NCBI GenBank assembly: GCA_016838945.1
Contig: JADLKP010000081.1
Span: 1-9,010, forward strand
Reading direction: 5' to 3'
Length of the DNA: 9,010 nucleotides
Source: Methanobrevibacter sp.
GTDB taxonomy: Archaea > Methanobacteriota > Methanobacteria > Methanobacteriales > Methanobacteriaceae
Shown here: in pieces, positions 5,019 through 9,010 of the stretch
Layout: each line of letters begins with the position of its first letter
Position numbering within the stretch: position 1 is the stretch's first letter
Made by a program: the position numbers and the translations under genes
Notes under the pieces: generated by a model
Seen by the model: the letters and a program-made list of their open reading frames with translations, nothing else
The model's database searches: none
What the model was told of the DNA's origin: nothing

Positions 5019-6104
5019 ATGTTTAGTATTAGTGAAAGTAAATACAGCTTGCATATAGTAATTATAATTATCCTTTTATTATTGTCATTATTTACTGTAA
5101 TGCCTGTATTGAATATGATATTGCTTGGTGCAATGATTGCATATGGTATTAAACCAGTTGCGAATAGGATTCAATCAAAAATTAGGATTCCTTCAATTTC
5201 CATATTTCTGGCAATAATTTTGGTGATCATTCCATTGATATTGCTATTCGTATATGTGTTTTGGGAAATAGCAGTTTTTGCAGATATGTTTTTCAGTTCT
5301 CATAATCTTTCTATAAGTTCTGGCATTGATTTGAATTTGGCCATTACCACATTTGTCCAAGCATTGCCTGTAGAGATTCAAGGATTCATTAAACCTTATA
5401 TCGGTGCCTTAACCAATGGAGTGCAGGACATTTTAACATATGTATTCAATTATGCAGTAAAATTCATAAGGAACTTTTCAGATGTATTGGTTCAATTATT
5501 CGTATTGATCTGTTCAATATATTATTTCACTCGTGATGGTGATAAGATAATGGATCATCTTTTTATATTTATTCCAGAAAAGCACAAGGCTTTCTTTGAA
5601 AGAACATTAGAGGATGTTGCAAATGTTTTAAAATCCATATTCTATGGTCACTTCTTAACCGCAATCATCATAGGTATTTTAGGTGGTGTAGGTTATTATT
5701 TCTTAGGATATAAGTTTGCATTGTTTTTAGGAATCATAACAGGTATTGCTCAACTGATTCCTATTATCGGTCCTTGGATAGTTTATTGGGCTTTGGCAAT
5801 TTATGCATTCTTTGCAATTGGAGATCTAACTCAAGGAATCCTTACTATATTATGGGGTTTTGTATTAAGTTTGAGTGATATGTACATTCGTCCAATGCTT
5901 GCAAGTAATTATGCGGATATGCCTTCCTTAATCCTTTTAGTAGGATTTATGGCAGGGCCTTATGTTTTTGGTATTGTTGGATTTATAATAGGGCCTTTGA
6001 TTTTAGGAATCGCATATGCAGTTATCATGTCTCTTAAAGAAGAGCTTGAAAAGGATCAATTAGAGATGGAAGAATTGGAAAAAGACGAATCTGATGATTA
6101 TTAG
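5019..6104 (+). CDS. AI-2E family transporter-like membrane protein
   Basis: A 361-residue polytopic membrane protein. Hydrophobic segments lie near 11-27, 29-44, 59-82, 152-170, 210-229, 232-252, 253-267, 271-290 and 302-338, with a soluble section (about 90-150) after the third. Family-like features are YYFTRDGDKIMDH (168-180, compare the common LRDG near the middle), TGIAQLIPIIGPWIVYW (241-257) and GFIIGPLILG (321-330). The last 20 or so residues are strongly acidic and probably cytoplasmic. The AI-2E name is historical; members studied elsewhere include Na+/H+ antiporters and exporters, so the substrate is unknown. It lies 52 bases after pyrK and 25 bases before polB1, so shared transcription is likely. 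No clear ribosome binding site precedes the ATG. Confidence 0.88.
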   Translation: MFSISESKYSLHIVIIIILLLLSLFTVMPVLNMILLGAMIAYGIKPVANRIQSKIRIPSISIFLAIILVIIPLILLFVYVFWEIAVFADMFFSSHNLSISSGIDLNLAITTFVQALPVEIQGFIKPYIGALTNGVQDILTYVFNYAVKFIRNFSDVLVQLFVLICSIYYFTRDGDKIMDHLFIFIPEKHKAFFERTLEDVANVLKSIFYGHFLTAIIIGILGGVGYYFLGYKFALFLGIITGIAQLIPIIGPWIVYWALAIYAFFAIGDLTQGILTILWGFVLSLSDMYIRPMLASNYADMPSLILLVGFMAGPYVFGIVGFIIGPLILGIAYAVIMSLKEELEKDQLEMEELEKDESDDY

Positions 6105-6129
6105 ATAATAAAAATATTCGGTTGATAGG

Positions 6130-8049
6130 ATGGTAAAAAGAAACATTGTTCTTTTGGATATTGATTACATTACTTATGAAGAAAAGCCAGTAATGCGTTT
6201 ATTCGGTAAGGTAAAAGGAGAAAAATCCAATGATTTGATTGCATTGGATGACAGTTTCATTCCTTACCTCTATATTTTGCCTTCTGGCGATATTGACAAA
6301 TGTATTGATGATTTGAAAGAGCTTGAAAAGAATGGTGATTTGGAATTTACAAAACTTGAAAAGGTGGAGAAAAAGGATTTTCAAGTTCCTACCGAATTCG
6401 TTAAGATCAGCTTCACCCATCCTCAGGAAGTTCCAAAATATAGGGATGTGATTTGGGATTTGGATTCCGTAAAGCAGTTAAGGGAACATGATATTCCATT
6501 TTACAGAAGATATCTGATTGATAATGCGTTAGTTCCTATGGCTGAATTGGAATTGGAAGGGGAATTGATTGATTCCTTTGAAACCATTGATGCAGATGAG
6601 GATTCTCTTGAAATTCTCAAATTGGCCAAAAGTCCTATAACCGCAAATACAGACTTCCAGCAATTTAGAATGATGAGCTTTGACTTGGAAGTTCGAAACC
6701 CTCATGGAATGCCTAATCCTGATGAGGATGAAATCATCATGATTGGAATCGACAGTAATGTAGGGGTAAGAAAGGTCATCTCCACAAAAGGTGACGAATT
6801 TGAGAATGATCCTGAAATGTACTTTATAGAAAAGGTTGACAGCGAAAAGGAAATGATTGAAGCGTTCATCAAAACAGTTAAGGAAGCGAATGTAGACATC
6901 ATTATAGGTTATAACTCTGATGTATTTGATTTCCCATACCTTAGAGATAGGGCAAAAATCTGGGGCATAGATTTGGATTTGGGTGTTGACGGATCCAATG
7001 TCAAATTCATCAGAAGAGGATTCAATAATGCAGCTACCTTTAAAGGTCTTCTTCATGTTGATTTGTATTTGGTAATGAGAAGATACATGTCTCTTGACAG
7101 ATACACATTGGAGAGAGTTTACTTTGAGTTCTTTGGTGAAGAGAAGATTGATGTTCCTGGAGATAGGATTTATGAATTCTGGGACAATGGCGGAAAGGAA
7201 CTTAAGAACCTATTCAAATATTCCCTTGATGATGTTGTCTCCACTTTGAAGATAGCTCAAGAGACATTGCCATTGAACTTGGAATTGACTCGTATAGTTG
7301 GTCAGCCTTTTGTTGACGTGACCCGTATGGCTACCGGTCAGCAGGCGGAATGGTATTTGGTCAGAAAGGCTTATGAAGCCAATGAAGTTGTGCCGAACAA
7401 GCCTAACATGACAATGAAAAACATCAAGGAAAGAGGCAGCAATTCAGGCGGTTATGTGAAGGAACCGGAGATTGGATTGCATGAGAATCTGGTTCAGTTC
7501 GACTTCAAGAGCCTGTATCCTACTTTAATCATTTCAAAAAACATTTCTCCAGATGTTTTGGTAAACGATAATGTTTCATATAATTCCAAGTTTGAAGATT
7601 TTGAAACAGGCTATGATGAAATTGACAATCTTAAGGAGGAGGAACTCTCATCTGAAATGGATAATGATGAGGAGTATTATATTTCACCTGAGCATTATTT
7701 CAAATTCAAGAAAGAGCCTCAAGGTTTCATTCCATCTGCATTGGAAGACATCTTAAACGAAAGATTTGCTGTAAAGAATAGGATGAAAGCTACTGATGAT
7801 CCTATCTTGAAAAAGAGTTTGGATGTACAACAGCAAGCTCTAAAACGTTTAGCTAACACAATGTATGGAGTTTATGGGTTCTTAAGGTTCCGCTGGTATT
7901 CATTTGAATGTGCTCAAGCTATTACTGCATGGGGACGTCAGCATATTAAAAAGGCTATGAAAGAAGCCGAAACTTATGGTTTCAAAGCTATTTATGCAGA
8001 TACTGATGGATTTTACGCTAAATACGTTCCAGAAATGAAGAAAGAGTAA
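6130..8049 (+). CDS. polB1: Family B DNA polymerase, large subunit of split PolB
   Basis: This is the N-terminal and palm part of an archaeal replicative or repair polymerase with 3'-5' proofreading. The uracil-sensing pocket region seen in Pyrococcus PolB is present: HPQEVP with V101, R105, then DIPFYRRY (121-128). Exonuclease motifs are ExoI FDLEV (D185, E187), ExoII YNSDVFD (N262, D267) and ExoIII YSLDD (Y364, D368). GGYVKEP (440-446) precedes motif A DFKSLYP (D458). Motif B is LKRLANTMYG (K572, N576, Y579, G580), and motif C is YADTDG (D624, D626). The protein ends at residue 639, 13 residues after D626, so the thumb is missing. Methanothermobacter PolB is split into PolB1 (MTH1208) and PolB2 (MTH208), and this gene matches the large half. 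An acidic insertion lies at about 488-515. The start is supported by GGTTGAT upstream. Confidence 0.95.
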   Translation: MVKRNIVLLDIDYITYEEKPVMRLFGKVKGEKSNDLIALDDSFIPYLYILPSGDIDKCIDDLKELEKNGDLEFTKLEKVEKKDFQVPTEFVKISFTHPQEVPKYRDVIWDLDSVKQLREHDIPFYRRYLIDNALVPMAELELEGELIDSFETIDADEDSLEILKLAKSPITANTDFQQFRMMSFDLEVRNPHGMPNPDEDEIIMIGIDSNVGVRKVISTKGDEFENDPEMYFIEKVDSEKEMIEAFIKTVKEANVDIIIGYNSDVFDFPYLRDRAKIWGIDLDLGVDGSNVKFIRRGFNNAATFKGLLHVDLYLVMRRYMSLDRYTLERVYFEFFGEEKIDVPGDRIYEFWDNGGKELKNLFKYSLDDVVSTLKIAQETLPLNLELTRIVGQPFVDVTRMATGQQAEWYLVRKAYEANEVVPNKPNMTMKNIKERGSNSGGYVKEPEIGLHENLVQFDFKSLYPTLIISKNISPDVLVNDNVSYNSKFEDFETGYDEIDNLKEEELSSEMDNDEEYYISPEHYFKFKKEPQGFIPSALEDILNERFAVKNRMKATDDPILKKSLDVQQQALKRLANTMYGVYGFLRFRWYSFECAQAITAWGRQHIKKAMKEAETYGFKAIYADTDGFYAKYVPEMKKE

Positions 8050-8067
8050 TATTTTAGATTTATGATA

Positions 8068-8078
8068 TTTATTATACT
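8068..8078 (+). promoter_or_regulatory. Weak candidate promoter for the DGC gene
   Basis: TTTATTATACT in the 63-base gap after polB1 resembles a TATA box. Normal spacing would start a transcript near 8098, just ahead of the GGAAGTG ribosome binding site at 8101-8107. It would let the last two genes be expressed apart from polB1. The match is poor, so this is tentative. Confidence 0.2.
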
Positions 8079-8112
8079 AACAAATGATTATAATTGAAAA
8101 GGAAGTGTTGTT

Positions 8113-8499
8113 ATGGAAGAGAAGATTGCTTTGGCAGCATGCAGTGGCATGAGTCCAAATGGCTTGGTGGCAAGAGTGGCAGTTCATGACTTAGCTATTG
8201 ATGATGTGGAAATATTATCCATTTGCATGGGTTCAACTTCTGCAAATGTCACCGGTTTTAAGAGAATGCTTGATAAATATCCGATTTTGGCAATCAATGG
8301 CTGTGAAGGAAATTGTGTTGGAAAGATATTGGAACAGAAAGGAGTTCAGATTATAGATGAACTTAATGTTGGTGACATTTTATCTGAAACTGAGCACAAG
8401 GCAAATGATGCTGCTAGATTGGATGATGAAGGAGAAATCTGTGTAAAGATAGTTAAGGATGTTATTGAAAGCAAAATCAAAGAGCTTGAATTAGAATAA
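8113..8499 (+). CDS. DGC-domain putative metal-binding protein
   Basis: A 128-residue soluble protein that I assign to the DGC family, described as putative zinc-binding and of unknown role. The expected layout is present: ACSGMSPNG near the N-terminus (C10), a glycine-containing segment with C38 (ICMGSTS), then INGCEGNC (C64, C68) followed by a lysine and a hydrophobic strand. In the family motif the residue before Gly-Cys is usually aspartate; here it is N62, so the signature is NGC rather than DGC. C10, C38, C64 and C68 are plausible metal ligands, and C110 is an additional cysteine. A GGAAGTG site five bases before the ATG supports the start. It is followed 17-20 bases later by the last gene and is probably co-transcribed with it. 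Family membership is from memory of the motif. Confidence 0.7.
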   Translation: MEEKIALAACSGMSPNGLVARVAVHDLAIDDVEILSICMGSTSANVTGFKRMLDKYPILAINGCEGNCVGKILEQKGVQIIDELNVGDILSETEHKANDAARLDDEGEICVKIVKDVIESKIKELELE

Positions 8500-8510
8500 T
8501 CTTTTGTTGT

Positions 8511-8516
8511 GGTGAT
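8511..8516 (+). promoter_or_regulatory. Ribosome binding site favouring ATG 8520
   Basis: GGTGAT touches an ATG at 8517 with no spacing. Starting at the next codon, ATG 8520, gives three bases of spacing, identical to the pyrK arrangement in this window. The second ATG is therefore the better start. Confidence 0.6.
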
Positions 8517-8519
8517 ATG

Positions 8520-8912
8520 ATGGTAAAGCCAGTAAAGATTCATGACAATAATCTATGGGACAAGTTTGTAAAGGATTCTGAAAATTATTTTGCAGTTTTA
8601 AGTCCAGGCACTAAGATTGCTTTCTTTGTCGGTGAAACAGATAAGAATTTTCTCTTGATTGAAAGGAAAGAGGGAAATATTGATTCCAAATTCAATGTAA
8701 ACAGTTCCCTTAATATGATGGAAACAGATCTTTTCTTTACAATAGCAGAAGAGGATGCGTCTGAACTTTTGGATGATGCAAGCAAACTTTCCACTTTCAT
8801 TAAGGAAGGAAAGCTTGGAATTTTCTGTTTGGTTGATGATGTTGCCATGGCAGAAAAGGGGCTCGATACATTATTGAATGACTTAGGTTTTGCACCTTCA
8901 TGTGCAATTTAA
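8520..8912 (+). CDS. Small conserved-looking protein, weakly SCP2-like
   Basis: From the preferred ATG this encodes 130 residues with no signal peptide or membrane segment. I do not recognise a firm family. The second half (about 65-125) has a pattern reminiscent of SCP2-like lipid-binding domains: a strand (TDLFFTIAEED), a helix with Leu-Leu (ASELLDDASK), an IKEGKLGIFCLV strand, then a final helix (AEKGLDTLLNDLGF). The first half has strands in KIAFFVGETDKNFLLIE. This is pattern similarity only. It directly follows the DGC gene (20 bases), which suggests shared expression, and it closes the plus-strand series before a T-tract array. Codon use and composition look like its neighbours. Confidence 0.6.
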   Translation: MVKPVKIHDNNLWDKFVKDSENYFAVLSPGTKIAFFVGETDKNFLLIERKEGNIDSKFNVNSSLNMMETDLFFTIAEEDASELLDDASKLSTFIKEGKLGIFCLVDDVAMAEKGLDTLLNDLGFAPSCAI

Positions 8913-9007
8913 TTTTTTTATTTTTTACTACTATTTTTTTATTACTATTTTTTTATTACTATTTTTTTATTACATTTTTTTATAATTTTTTTATAATATT
9001 TTTTTTT
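8913..9007 (+). terminator. Array of eight T-tracts
   Basis: Immediately after the stop codon come T7 (8913), T6 (8921), T7 (8934), T7 (8948), T7 (8962), T7 (8975), T7 (8986) and T9 (8999). Part of this is a tandem repeat of a 14-base unit, ATTACTATTTTTTT, with units at 8927-8968 and decaying copies after. There is no hairpin. Archaeal RNA polymerase stops at U-rich tracts, so this is a likely staggered terminator for the plus-strand series. Confidence 0.75.
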
Positions 9008-9010
9008 AAA

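Noticed and set aside
6529..7056. A 175-codon open frame on the minus strand within polB1
   Set aside because: It runs opposite strongly conserved exonuclease motifs, has no family likeness and no ribosome site.
8040..8112. A frameshift or sequencing error truncating polB
   Set aside because: No frame after the stop shows thumb-domain sequence, and a new gene with its own ribosome site begins at 8113. A natural split is known in related archaea.

Overview
The window looks like a low-GC methanogenic archaeon of the Methanobacteriales, most likely Methanobrevibacter or a close relative. The protein-coding genes are archaeal in kind: the fibrillarin/Nop5 pair, a family B DNA polymerase split into two polypeptides as in Methanothermobacter, and the PyrD/PyrK form of dihydroorotate dehydrogenase. 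The intergenic DNA is extremely AT-rich, GGTGAT/GGAGGT ribosome binding sites occur, TATA-like boxes precede some genes, and long T-tracts follow the last gene. The genus is inferred from composition and gene content, not from a database match.

Layout. Positions 1-863 contain no recognised gene. This AT-rich DNA holds a long three-helix hairpin (268-357). Two overlapping mini-ORFs with Shine-Dalgarno-like sequences overlap that hairpin. A GTAnTAC dyad motif recurs three times, and there is one weak 46-codon ORF. On the minus strand nop5 (2885-1647) is followed by flpA (1538-864). Their products are the core of the box C/D guide-RNA 2'-O-methylation particle. The 108-bp spacer between them has unusual nested repeats. 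A 322-bp divergent control region (2886-3207) separates nop5 from a plus-strand series: pyrD, pyrK, an AI-2E-family membrane protein, polB1, a DGC-type cysteine protein and a small protein that weakly resembles the SCP2 fold. The series ends in a run of eight T-tracts (8913-9007).

How the genes work together. Nop5 and fibrillarin need L7Ae and guide RNAs encoded elsewhere to methylate rRNA. PyrD (FMN) and PyrK (FAD, 2Fe-2S) form the NAD-linked dihydroorotate dehydrogenase of pyrimidine synthesis. PolB1 has the complete proofreading domain and polymerase motifs A, B and C, but it stops 13 residues after the last catalytic aspartate. The thumb must therefore come from a separate PolB2 gene outside this window. 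The last two small genes are closely spaced and have no established function.

The most intriguing unexplained part is 268-411. The same sequence can be read as a plus-strand leader, with two coupled mini-ORFs and a sequestered ribosome binding site. It can also be read as a roughly 100-nt minus-strand small RNA with its own TATA box and a U-tract end.
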